Shown in pieces: positions 56,194-64,000 of a DNA stretch of 64,000 nt (the first letter of the stretch is position 1; every line of letters starts with the position of its first letter). Source of the DNA: Sphingobacterium hungaricum (lineage in GTDB: Bacteria > Bacteroidota > Bacteroidia > Sphingobacteriales > Sphingobacteriaceae). Below the pieces are notes generated by a model. It was given only the letters and a program-made list of their open reading frames with translations. It ran no database searches and was not told where the DNA came from. Where the stretch lies: the NCBI RefSeq assembly GCF_015210005.1, contig NZ_MU158698.1, positions 2,619,328 to 2,683,327 on the forward strand, read 5' to 3'. The position numbers and the translations under genes were made by a program.

Positions 56194-59100
56194 CTAACAA
56201 AAAGTAATTTCCAGTTGTCTGAAAACTGCAGTGAATTTGTTATTATTAAAAAGATCATTGTTACTATCTAATATGAAGATGTTTCCTATGTCAAGAATTC
56301 TTCTTCTTTTAGGATCTAATGCGTTAAGTACCAAAAAAAGATGATAATTTTTTTTATGTAAGATGGCTTTGGCATATTCATCTCTACTGATGAAAAAGTG
56401 CTTTTCGTCACTGCTTTTCGCTTTAACCTCAACATAATGTATTTCATTATTTGTATCAACGAATTTCATATCGCAGTTATGTTCATCGCTTCCTTCAGGA
56501 TTATGTCCGCACTTTTTAGAATTCAATGATATCCACTGAACGTTAAAACTATCTTTAATTAATTTGTCATAAACTGATTTTTCTCCAACTATACCTATTA
56601 ACTCCAAATTTTCTCCAGTTTTACCGCCATTGATTCTCTTACCTCCAGTTCCTTTCCCTTTATTGACACCTCTTATTTCTCCTGAACTGCTTGTTTCAAA
56701 TTCCTCAATCTCAAGATCGTCAGAATTCTGGTATTGGCTTAAATCAAAAGGTTGATAGGGGTTGTTAGTTGAATTGGTCTTATTTGCTTTTACATAATCC
56801 GCAAATAGGGTAACAAGCTTATCGACATTGTTGTCAAAATATAACAAGCTTCGGTTGCTATTCAGAAGCAAAAAATCATCTACAAAAGATTTTGCATCAA
56901 CATCAATCAATTTTTTGAAAGTTGTTTCATTCTTTTTATATATTTCATTTATTTCAGATTTAGGAATATCCCAATTATTAAAATTAATGTAATCATATTT
57001 TTTACACAAGATGTTCTGTAATCCTCCTTCCACATCGAAATCTATTGTCGGAAAAGATATGTTTAAAGCTATAAGAGAATATTCATCCAAAATATTCTGA
57101 AATTGCATCTGTGCCTTTTGATTTTTACTTGCCAAATCTAAATAAACGCCTTTTTCAATTATATTTTTGTATCTAACTTTTAAGCCTTCAAATCTTCGTT
57201 TATGATATTCAGAGAAATCAATTTTATAAACTGCCACTTTGTTATAATCAAAAATATTGCAATTTAATTCTTTAAAGATGGTTGATAAAGGTTGGATGTT
57301 TTTTATCTCATTAAGGTTGTCGTAATTAACTATTGCGCATACTGAATCAAATTGTTTCTCAACATTAATATTTAGATCATGAAATAGATTTGAATATTTG
57401 ATGCCATCCGCATCAAAATAATTTGAGAAATCTGAGAATCCTTTGGATATCAAAATATTTGACCAGAAAATTTGAACTTTAGAGAATGATTTTCCACCAA
57501 CTTTTTGTTTAATTTCTTCAATCCTGTCGGTGGATATTTCGTGATTGTTTAAAAAAGCCATCACATCTCCTTGCGTGTAGAAATCTTTTAAAAGTATTCT
57601 AATCTTATGTAATTCTCTTCCCAAAATGCTTACCATAAAATCATGCATTATAGAAGCCATAAGTCCTAAATTGGTTGTAGTTTTTGTATGACTCACATAA
57701 ATTTTAATGACTTGGCTCGAATCAATTTTATGCGAAACATTACTTAACGTAAAAATATGTTGACCTTCTTGAATCAGATCGATGTTTATTGATTTACAAA
57801 CAATGATTTCTGCCTTTTTTATTATCGCAGCTAGATCGTCAAAGTTGGTTTCAAGATGATCTTCAATGAGAACTATGCTTTCAAAAAAGTGAGGGAACCA
57901 TTCCCACAACTTTTTATGTTCTATCATTTCGACATCTTGCAAGTGTTGAACAATCTTTTTTCTGAAATCTTGACCAATTTTCTTTGCTATTTTACCAAAT
58001 CTATTTTTATCCCTTATTGTAAAATGTGGTTGGATAATTTCTCTTATTTCTTTTGGTAAGATATCGTATCCAGGTTTATCCTCTATGTAATGGATTTTAT
58101 GGGCTTTCTCAAAACTGTATTTATTTTTAATTTCATTAAATGCAAGAAAGTAAGTTTCCTTTAATTGATTTATATAGTTGTCATCTTTAATTTTATAAGC
58201 ATAAAAGTCGAATAACTTATTGATCATTTTATTATAAAAAAGAGCGAATTCTTTATCATTCTCAATATTATTGGAGTATTTAGTGTAAATCCAATTAAAT
58301 ATTTCTTTGAATGAAGAAATATCATGCGAATCCAAATGTTTTAACTTGATAAGAGAAATCAAATTCGATCTCGAATCATGGTGTATTGGTATAACATTCA
58401 AATACTTTTTTGATAAAATAGCTGAAGATTCTAAACATTCAATAGGATCGATACCCACAAGATCCTTGATAAATAATGTGTTTTCTCTGTTTTCGAGAAC
58501 AACCCATGCTAGTGTTTTCAATTGACTTACAAAGTTTGCCAAAGCTACTAAGTGATTTCTGCCAATACTGTGAATGTCAGAAGATTGAGATCTATATCTC
58601 ATGCCAGGGAAAGTATCCTGTTCTATAATTCTTCTATATTTGTCCCAATTTTTTATAATTTCATTGGTAGACCACACATTATAATGTTGTGGATTATCAA
58701 AAAACCAATCATTGTATACTTCAAACCATAGTGTAGAAAAGCCTCTAATGTTTTCGTTTATATACCTAAATCTATCATCACCTTGTTTAATAATTTGCTT
58801 AGAAGTCGAGAAATAAATACCAGGAGCATTCCAAACGCCGAGCTCCAAAAGCCTGTTATTAAGCTCCTCCTTAGAATATCCCAATGAGGAAAATAAATCA
58901 AGATTTACGAACTTAGAGATGTCGTAAATTAGCATTAATTCATCAGAAGGAAGATACACACATTGAGTTAATGGATTTGCCCATTTGACTTTTTGCGAAA
59001 CAGGGAGCATTACCTTTTGCTTTACATCGTCTATAACACGGCTTGATATTGTTAAAGAAAGCAATGAAATCAAAATATCAATCTTTGGTACTTTGGGTTC

Positions 59101-60780
59101 TTCATATAGCTTTAAAATTCTTCTTACAAGCAAATCTGCATTAAATTCAAAGAATCCAATTTTCTCTCTACCTAGGCTTGTTATTTTTATATCAGGGTGA
59201 GCGAAATGTATATACTTTTGAATTGACGGCGGAAGATTAATTTTTTCCTTATATCCATAAATTACATAATCATTGCTGGTACATAAGTTTAATTTACTAT
59301 TAAGAAGTACCTTTTTACCTGTTAAATCTAGGTCTTCATGTTGGATTTGATACCTGTAAAGGTTCTCGAAAAATGATATGTTTTTTGTTTTTCTCTGTTT
59401 TAGGCATTCAACTTCTATGTTCTTTTCAATAGTTTTCCAATTCAGATAATCAATTTTAAATTCCTTGACTAGCCATTTCACTGTATCACTTTTTTCGATA
59501 TAAACTATGCGTTTATTATTTAATATATTATCTAAAAAAAGACCTTTGTCAAAACCATCAGCAATAAAAACATCTTTGTAATTGAAAAATTGGTTAGATA
59601 CTTTATCATATATGAATTTTTTATCTTCTAAGCCATTAATGATACCATCATAAAGATGTTTCAAGATGTCAGATTCCATCTTCCTTTCAAATGAAAGAAA
59701 ATTAAGGAATGTATTTTGGTGGCTTTTCTTCGCCTGATTGAACCATTCTCCTGTAATATACTCAGCAATTTGCTTTAGCAAAAACACATTAAGACTAGAG
59801 TCCCTTAACTCCTTTCGTTCTGGATTAACAAGAAAATAACTGTGAATAATAAAATTGAAGCCTGATGTAATCTTAGTGGGCAAAAAAAGAAATAGTTTTG
59901 CAGATTCTTGCTTAACAAGATTATTTTGTCTATCAATATCGAAAACGAAAGTTATATCAATATAAGGATCATTGCCATAAATTTCTTTCTCTTTGTCTTC
60001 AAGTGTTTCTAAAATATCATCAGGGATTCTTACTTTATTCGTAGGCTTAAATTGCTTGAAAATGTATGTGTCATCGTTTAGTTTTATGATAAATATCCCT
60101 GTTTTAGTCTTTTCAGAAATAGTATAGTTGTAATTATTATCCACCGTTTTTAGCGAAATTACTTTTAAATTTCCCAAAAGCAGTATCTGGTGTACTCCAA
60201 TTTCAATAAAGGCTTTTTCAATAGCATTAACATCTAGCCTTTTATTTAATTTCAATACAATTTTCGTTACAATATGTTGCTCTAGATCAGCCGAAGTCAG
60301 TTTCTCATTTTTGAAATGAGGTATAAAGAATAATGGTGTTTCTCGATCTTTAAAAACCCGTGGGGCAAGTAATTCACTAGTTTTATTCTTATCAAAAAAT
60401 AATGTTCCCCATTCTGTTACCACTTCAGGGCAATCTGAAATTTCACTTACACTTTTAAATCCTATTCCTTTAAATCCTATAAATTCTGTGCTATCCTTGG
60501 GGCTATCACCATTCGTCGTGATGCTCCTTATACCTGGTTCGTCAAAAGGAAAACCAGTATTAGCTATTGTTAACTTGTCATCATCAAGCTCTATGAAAAC
60601 CGCACCAATCATATTAGCCTTTTTATTGGCATCTCTTACATTCTGAATTAACTCGAATAGAAATCTGCCTTGATATGATTGCTGCAATGACTTTTCAGTA
60701 CTGGCAATGTTTTTCAATGCTGCATCTGAATCGTTTAAACGTTCTAATTGAATGGTTTCTATAATATTTTGTAAATTCAT
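56194..60780 (-). CDS. Giant GHKL (sacsin/HSP90-like) ATPase with NOV/DUF3883-type nuclease end
   Basis: This 1528-residue protein starts with a GHKL ATPase: N-box FELIQNVRDA (42-51), G1 IANTGFPFD (72-80) and G2 IGFKGIGFKSVSE (101-113), the sacsin/HSP90-type layout. A 1200-residue mostly helical middle has no family I recognise. The C-terminus (about 1400-1500) fits DUF3883/NOV: VGEKSVYDKLIKD, NCDMKFVD (about 1436-1443), YVEVKAKS (about 1446-1453, Asp-Glu-Lys nuclease core) and FFISRDEYAKA. Proteins of this kind occur in defence islands. The gene lies 118 bases downstream of a cyclase-like gene on the same strand. Confidence 0.8.
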   Translation of the reverse strand: MNLQNIIETIQLERLNDSDAALKNIASTEKSLQQSYQGRFLFELIQNVRDANKKANMIGAVFIELDDDKLTIANTGFPFDEPGIRSITTNGDSPKDSTEFIGFKGIGFKSVSEISDCPEVVTEWGTLFFDKNKTSELLAPRVFKDRETPLFFIPHFKNEKLTSADLEQHIVTKIVLKLNKRLDVNAIEKAFIEIGVHQILLLGNLKVISLKTVDNNYNYTISEKTKTGIFIIKLNDDTYIFKQFKPTNKVRIPDDILETLEDKEKEIYGNDPYIDITFVFDIDRQNNLVKQESAKLFLFLPTKITSGFNFIIHSYFLVNPERKELRDSSLNVFLLKQIAEYITGEWFNQAKKSHQNTFLNFLSFERKMESDILKHLYDGIINGLEDKKFIYDKVSNQFFNYKDVFIADGFDKGLFLDNILNNKRIVYIEKSDTVKWLVKEFKIDYLNWKTIEKNIEVECLKQRKTKNISFFENLYRYQIQHEDLDLTGKKVLLNSKLNLCTSNDYVIYGYKEKINLPPSIQKYIHFAHPDIKITSLGREKIGFFEFNADLLVRRILKLYEEPKVPKIDILISLLSLTISSRVIDDVKQKVMLPVSQKVKWANPLTQCVYLPSDELMLIYDISKFVNLDLFSSLGYSKEELNNRLLELGVWNAPGIYFSTSKQIIKQGDDRFRYINENIRGFSTLWFEVYNDWFFDNPQHYNVWSTNEIIKNWDKYRRIIEQDTFPGMRYRSQSSDIHSIGRNHLVALANFVSQLKTLAWVVLENRENTLFIKDLVGIDPIECLESSAILSKKYLNVIPIHHDSRSNLISLIKLKHLDSHDISSFKEIFNWIYTKYSNNIENDKEFALFYNKMINKLFDFYAYKIKDDNYINQLKETYFLAFNEIKNKYSFEKAHKIHYIEDKPGYDILPKEIREIIQPHFTIRDKNRFGKIAKKIGQDFRKKIVQHLQDVEMIEHKKLWEWFPHFFESIVLIEDHLETNFDDLAAIIKKAEIIVCKSINIDLIQEGQHIFTLSNVSHKIDSSQVIKIYVSHTKTTTNLGLMASIMHDFMVSILGRELHKIRILLKDFYTQGDVMAFLNNHEISTDRIEEIKQKVGGKSFSKVQIFWSNILISKGFSDFSNYFDADGIKYSNLFHDLNINVEKQFDSVCAIVNYDNLNEIKNIQPLSTIFKELNCNIFDYNKVAVYKIDFSEYHKRRFEGLKVRYKNIIEKGVYLDLASKNQKAQMQFQNILDEYSLIALNISFPTIDFDVEGGLQNILCKKYDYINFNNWDIPKSEINEIYKKNETTFKKLIDVDAKSFVDDFLLLNSNRSLLYFDNNVDKLVTLFADYVKANKTNSTNNPYQPFDLSQYQNSDDLEIEEFETSSSGEIRGVNKGKGTGGKRINGGKTGENLELIGIVGEKSVYDKLIKDSFNVQWISLNSKKCGHNPEGSDEHNCDMKFVDTNNEIHYVEVKAKSSDEKHFFISRDEYAKAILHKKNYHLFLVLNALDPKRRRILDIGNIFILDSNNDLFNNNKFTAVFRQLEITFC

Positions 60781-60898
60781 TGGAGAGCTGTATATAGGGT
60801 TGAGAGATTTTAGTATGCTAAATATTGTTTATAGTGATATTGAATATTGTTTTAGGAGAATAGTATTTTGTTGGATTTTACTAGTTCATTAATAACAA

Positions 60899-61708
60899 CT
60901 ACAACATTTTAATCTCTCCGATTAAATAATTATATTTCATCTTAACCTTTTCTGAAGTTATCTTAGATACGGTTAACTCAAGATGATTTATAGCTCCATT
61001 AAGTTCGTTCTCTACTTCTTTTTTCTTATCTGGATGTAAAGTGAAATGGCTATTCATTAAATGCTTAAGTACAGTTGCCAAATTCATTTCGAAACCTCTA
61101 TGAATAGTTATCATCTTTCCATTGATCTCTTTTTGCCCAGAAAAGGGTACAAATAAGTTTTTCATTAGCCCGTAAGATGGGCTATTGATAATTATATTAT
61201 ATGAAAAATCATCAAATATTATCCGAGGATAATCAGCCAGATTTGTTTCCAAATCGTAAGCATTGACCATTGCAGGACCAAATAATGGCCCACCTTCTAC
61301 ATGTACTAAATCATCAACCGATACGGCCCCTCGAATTAAAATTTTAAAGTCCTTCCACAACCTATATATGAGTCTACCAACGTATTCAATCAATGACATC
61401 GCATACATATCGTTTTCTAACCCAATAGATAAAACGACACTATCAGAAAAATGGGTTATCCTTATAGAGGATTCGCCTATAAGCGCTTTTGAAAACAAAG
61501 CTTGGACTCTTTTGATTTCATCCATTTCTTTTTTGCTTTCTTCAGTTTCATTGATTTCAAGAAACATTTCAGCATTGATATTTTCACTCCTCATTGAATT
61601 CAAAACATTGAATATCTCAAGACAATAATCTTTGTCCTTACCAGTCTTTTCTACAATATTTCTAAGTCCTAAAATGTCAATAAAAAATGTAATTCTCTTT
61701 TCGTACAT
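60899..61708 (-). CDS. Class III nucleotidyl-cyclase-like protein
   Basis: This 269-residue protein shows the order of class III cyclase landmarks. FFIDILGL (8-15) has the first metal Asp11. ITHFSDSVVLSIG (84-96) has the second metal Asp89 in the beta-2/beta-3 turn. LIRGAVSVDDLVH (124-136), GPLFGPAMVNAYDLE (140-154) and YPRIIFDD (160-167) match the strand-loop-helix that ends in VNxAxRLE in classical cyclases. The substrate-selecting residues are not the standard adenylyl/guanylyl set. The C-terminal 100 residues are helical. It may make a cyclic nucleotide signal, as Pycsar cyclases do, with the neighbouring GHKL-nuclease as effector (inference). Confidence 0.6.
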   Translation of the reverse strand: MYEKRITFFIDILGLRNIVEKTGKDKDYCLEIFNVLNSMRSENINAEMFLEINETEESKKEMDEIKRVQALFSKALIGESSIRITHFSDSVVLSIGLENDMYAMSLIEYVGRLIYRLWKDFKILIRGAVSVDDLVHVEGGPLFGPAMVNAYDLETNLADYPRIIFDDFSYNIIINSPSYGLMKNLFVPFSGQKEINGKMITIHRGFEMNLATVLKHLMNSHFTLHPDKKKEVENELNGAINHLELTVSKITSEKVKMKYNYLIGEIKML

Positions 61709-61806
61709 CGTGTTATATAGTGTTTGTTATGTTAATTGTATAAAGTAACAATTCCAAACTAATCAGTCAAATTTTAATGCTAATTTTATCTAATCGTTAT
61801 TTTACT

Positions 61807-61935
61807 GGGGGTTTCGGAGCCTATGACCACCCAATTCCGTGGCGAATTGACCAGCCTACAAAAACTTAAACTCCTCCATAAATCCTTAATTTATAATAAT
61901 TTGAACTGGTCAATTTTGAACGAAATGGGCTGTCT
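61807..61935. repeat. IS-end palindrome interrupting acr3; inverted copy of 8816-8886
   Basis: 61807-61878 is the inverted copy of the 8.8-kb repeat. Beyond it, 61902-61935 reads gaactggtcaatttt... and is a second, inverted unit of the same core (CTGGTCAATT...GAAATGGG), so the 130-bp block is an imperfect palindrome with arms of about 33 bp. It replaces the 3' part of acr3. It could be two abutting ends of an IS21-like element or a MITE-like derivative. No transposase is attached. Confidence 0.55.
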
Positions 61936-62459
61936 TTAATTTCCGGAAAGCTATGGTCAGCAATACCGAAATCTCCAATGAACAGCCAAACTAAAAAGCT
62001 GTACGAAATTATTTGGAAGATACTGTTCAATGCAACCAACATAGCCGTATATTCCCTGTTTGCTTTAGCCAAGTCACTCCAAACGATCACCATTGCGATA
62101 CATCTTGCCAAACCTATCAATATCAAGCCTGTCATATAATCGGGCTCGTTCCGTAAAAACAAAACTGCTAAACCGAACATCAATGCCGTTCCGATCACCC
62201 AATTCAGCAATAGGGATATGAAGATTACTTTTTTATCCTTAAATGCCATAGGTAATAATGAATAATCAACCTTAGCCAATGGGGGGTACATCATCAATAT
62301 TAAACCAATTGCCAACGGAATATTTGTAGTGCCAACGGATAAAGCGTCTGTTACGCTGGAAATATCAGGAAAGAGGTGACCCAATCCTATGCCTATTGCC
62401 ATTGCAAGAAATATCCAAAGGGTAAGATAGCGATCAAGGAATTTTAGTTTTGGCTGCAT
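61866..62459 (-). pseudogene. acr3: Acr3-type arsenite exporter, 3' half lost
   Basis: The N-terminal 165 or so residues are those of an Acr3 arsenite permease: [60 protein letters not shown] and [20 protein letters not shown] (with the catalytic Cys). About 175 residues in, the frame runs into IS-end sequence ([15 protein letters not shown]) and stops at 61866. An intact protein has about 350 residues and ten spans; half are lost, so export should not work. Confidence 0.85.
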
Positions 62460-62462
62460 CGC

Positions 62463-62715
62463 TTATTTGTTAATAGTTGAAAAAACATAGAACATATCGG
62501 CAGCTATCTGTAAACTTCTTTCCGCATATACTTCTGACTGCTCGGGCGTATCATCTGAAATTTTAGGGTCTTCAAAGGTGATAGGAATTCTCTTTTCAGC
62601 ACCAGCAATAAACGGACGGCCACCATCTGCCTGTGAGCAGGTCATAACAGCTAAAAAATATTCCAATAATGCACCTTCTAAAACGATAAATGCACTATTG
62701 ATTTTTTGAACTTAA
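62463..62715 (-). pseudogene. Arsenate reductase-like (ArsC) 3' fragment
   Basis: The frame reads VMTCSQADGGRPFIAGAEKR, then ITFEDPKISDDTPEQSEVYA and the tail AADMFYVFSTINK, as in the C-terminal half of LMW-phosphatase-type arsenate reductases of Bacteroidota ars operons. The N-terminal half with the CxxxxxR active site is missing; upstream residues (VQKINSAFIVLEGALLEYF) are partly unrelated. It ends four bases before the acr3 start. Confidence 0.65.
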
Positions 62716-62734
62716 AGCATATGACTTCAATTTT

Positions 62735-63204
62735 AACAACATCCGACCTGGAGTACAAGCCTTGGCATTATTTCCTGGCAATTCCCCCAGATTTTTCTTT
62801 ACTTTTTCGGAAGGAATACCGCAAGCATCCTGAGCCAGGCATGCAGTGGTTTTATTTTTCAGTACAAATGTCTTTCCGTTGAAATCCAAGTCATATTTGC
62901 CAATCGTTTCGCTTTGGTATTCCACCTCAATTTCCCCATCTATTATGCCCAATTTTTCTTCGGACAATCTTATGATGCTTACCAGTTTGGCTGGCTTTTA
63001 TCTATGTTCAAAGTCATCAGCATTCCACAATTGGAAATTGACCACTTTTTCAGTACGGATTATGCCGCCGCAGTCTATGAAGTTTTTAGTGATTTGTCCA
63101 ACTTCGGTAACGTGGAAGTGTTCGGGTACAAACGTTCCATTCTCTAATTGAAATTCAACATTCTCCAATGTTGGCAATAGCTCTTTGATTATTGATAGTT
63201 TCAT
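62735..63204 (-). pseudogene. DUF6428-like ars-operon gene with internal stop
   Basis: The frame starts MKLSIIKELLPTLENVEFQL and continues GTFVPEHFHVTEVGQITKNF to NADDFEHR, where a TAA at about 62998 interrupts it. The same frame carries on with KPAKLVSIIRLSEEKLGIID and ends near CTPG; there a one-base insertion (GGTCGGATGTTGTTAA) moves the expected GCC-stop end out of frame. DUF6428 proteins are standard small members of Bacteroidota arsenic operons. Two lesions mean it is decaying. Confidence 0.7.
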
Positions 63205-63230
63205 ATTTCTGACATTAATTCAATAAATGA

Positions 63231-63253
63231 TATATTGCAATATTACGATTGTA
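63231..63253. promoter_or_regulatory. ArsR-type operator upstream of the DUF6428-like gene
   Basis: tatattgcaatattacgattg matches the site upstream of arsR (63611-63634) at the core GCAATATTACGAT. It lies 27 bases upstream of the DUF6428-like start. ArsR/SmtB repressors bind such AT-rich imperfect palindromes and release on arsenite. Confidence 0.6.
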
Positions 63254-63271
63254 TAAGATTAAAAAAAATGC

Positions 63272-63601
63272 CTAACAGCATTCTTCTATATTTACATTAT
63301 CAATAAAAAAACTGTTCAGGTCCTTTTTTACCTGTTGCCAGACTGTTTCATCAACGCAGTAGCAGACATTTGTTCCTTCGATATTTCCTTTAATTATGCC
63401 AATGCTTTTCAACTCTTTCAAGTGTTGGGAGATTGTAGCTTGCGCCAATCCCAATTCTTCCACCAGGTCATTGCAGATGCAAGCATTCTGTTTGATGATA
63501 TGTTGCAGTATAGCTATACGGGCAGGATGGGCAAGCGCCTTTAGAGTGAGAGCCAAATGATTCTGCTGCGCTGTAAATATTTCTGTCTTTGTAACTCCCA
63601 T
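63272..63601 (-). CDS. arsR: ArsR/SmtB-family repressor
   Basis: This 109-residue winged-helix regulator reads LKALAHPARIAILQHIIKQN, then ACICNDLVEELGLAQATISQ with the recognition helix, then HLKELKSIGIIKGNIEGTNV. Cys in ACIC and the ending EECC are candidate arsenite ligands. It is the only intact gene of the ars set, and lies upstream of DUF6428, arsC and acr3 on the same strand. The operator copies up- and downstream suggest autoregulation. Confidence 0.9.
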   Translation of the reverse strand: MGVTKTEIFTAQQNHLALTLKALAHPARIAILQHIIKQNACICNDLVEELGLAQATISQHLKELKSIGIIKGNIEGTNVCYCVDETVWQQVKKDLNSFFIDNVNIEECC

Positions 63602-63610
63602 TGTTGTTTT

Positions 63611-63634
63611 AAATATATCGCAATATTACGATAA
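63611..63634. promoter_or_regulatory. ArsR-type operator upstream of arsR
   Basis: aaatatatcgcaatattacg with the following ataata is the second copy of the GCAATATTACGAT site, 10 bases upstream of the arsR start codon. The match to 63231-63253 in the same orientation supports a common repressor. Confidence 0.6.
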
Positions 63635-63647
63635 TAAATTTAAACAG

Positions 63648-64000
63648 CAATAATTTAGGAACGCTAAGTGGTCGTACGGACGCAAGACGTTCACGGTTGT
63701 GCTATGTTTTTGTCACTTTTATCAGCATCTCTTAAAAAATATAGGAAGCAATGTCTTCAGCGCTATTGGTTTTAACCCCTGCACAGAAAAGTTAGGACAG
63801 CTTAAGAAGCAATTCCCTAATGCGAGGACAATCGGAATATTTGATGATACCGTTTTAGGGCGCGTATTGGATTGTAAGGTTGTATTGGCATGCATACGGA
63901 AGGAGGTAAGCTTTGAGCTAGCTCATGGAGCGGTGCTATTTTCGTATAGAGGAAAAGATTTTGTGGTTCCTGAAGCTATTTTTTCCCTTCACCACTTTCG
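63648..64000 (+). other. Open frame running off the window, no start codon
   Basis: A plus-strand frame without stops or a start codon runs from about 63648 to the window end. It reads HFYQHLLKNIGSNVFSAIGF, NPCTEKLGQLKKQFPNARTI, GIFDDTVLGRVLDC and KEVSFELAHGAVLFSYRG. GSNVFSAIGFNP...TIGIFDDT is weakly reminiscent of a Toprim-like strand pattern in mobile-element primases. It could be the middle of a truncated gene. I would not name it. Confidence 0.35.

Overview
The window looks like accessory DNA from a member of the Bacteroidota, most likely a Sphingobacterium- or Pedobacter-like organism. It is AT-rich. It carries a fimbrillin-type lipoprotein, a SusD fragment, mobC/TraG-type coupling proteins and a Bacteroidota-type tyrosine integrase, and several promoters fit the TAnnTTTG -7 element. 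I see no rRNA, tRNA or CRISPR array.

Layout. 0-9 kb is a patchwork of decayed or truncated genes (frameshifted lipoprotein, two GNAT acetyltransferases of which one is broken, fimbrillin, desaturase, primase fragment, YCII plus ECF sigma factor fused to the 3' half of a susD gene). 9.4-14.3 kb holds small secreted proteins, a broken zincin-like toxin, an IS3 remnant, a RadC-like protein and a broken response regulator. 14.67-24.65 kb is a tight seven-gene operon: vWA-like lipoprotein, small membrane protein, tubulin/FtsZ-like protein, Hsp70/actin-like protein, membrane coiled-coil protein, ZorA/MotA-like protein and ZorB/OmpA-like protein. I recognise no described system with this composition. 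24.7-27.7 kb adds a thermonuclease lipoprotein, small Cys-rich lipoproteins, an HsdR-N-like nuclease and a DUF3892 protein. 27.9-31.3 kb is a dead mobC copy and an integrase.

31.86-44.93 kb is one ten-gene minus-strand defence operon: sir2, herA, two small KTSC-type genes, an OLD-like ATPase/Toprim nuclease, a PD-(D/E)XK nuclease, then jetA, jetB, jetC, jetD (Wadjet). jetC carries an in-frame amber stop. 45.3-47.6 kb is a relaxase tail and an intact mobC. 47.6-61.7 kb holds a trypsin-like protease, a 1491-aa helicase with a Vsr-like C-terminal nuclease, an oxidoreductase/HxlR pair, a 1528-aa GHKL ATPase with a NOV/DUF3883-type nuclease end, and, upstream of it, a class III nucleotidyl-cyclase-like gene. 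61.8-63.6 kb is a wrecked arsenic-resistance operon (acr3, arsC and a DUF6428-like gene all broken, arsR intact).

How it works together. The region is a defence island built into conjugative-element debris. A palindrome, TACGG-GAAN-CCGTA, lies about 30 bp upstream of candidate -7 boxes of the tubulin/ZorAB-like operon, the Sir2-to-Wadjet operon, and a small gene between the accessory nucleases. This suggests one regulator controls three modules. An inverted copy of a roughly 71-bp IS end lies at 8.8 and 61.8 kb and may bracket the island.
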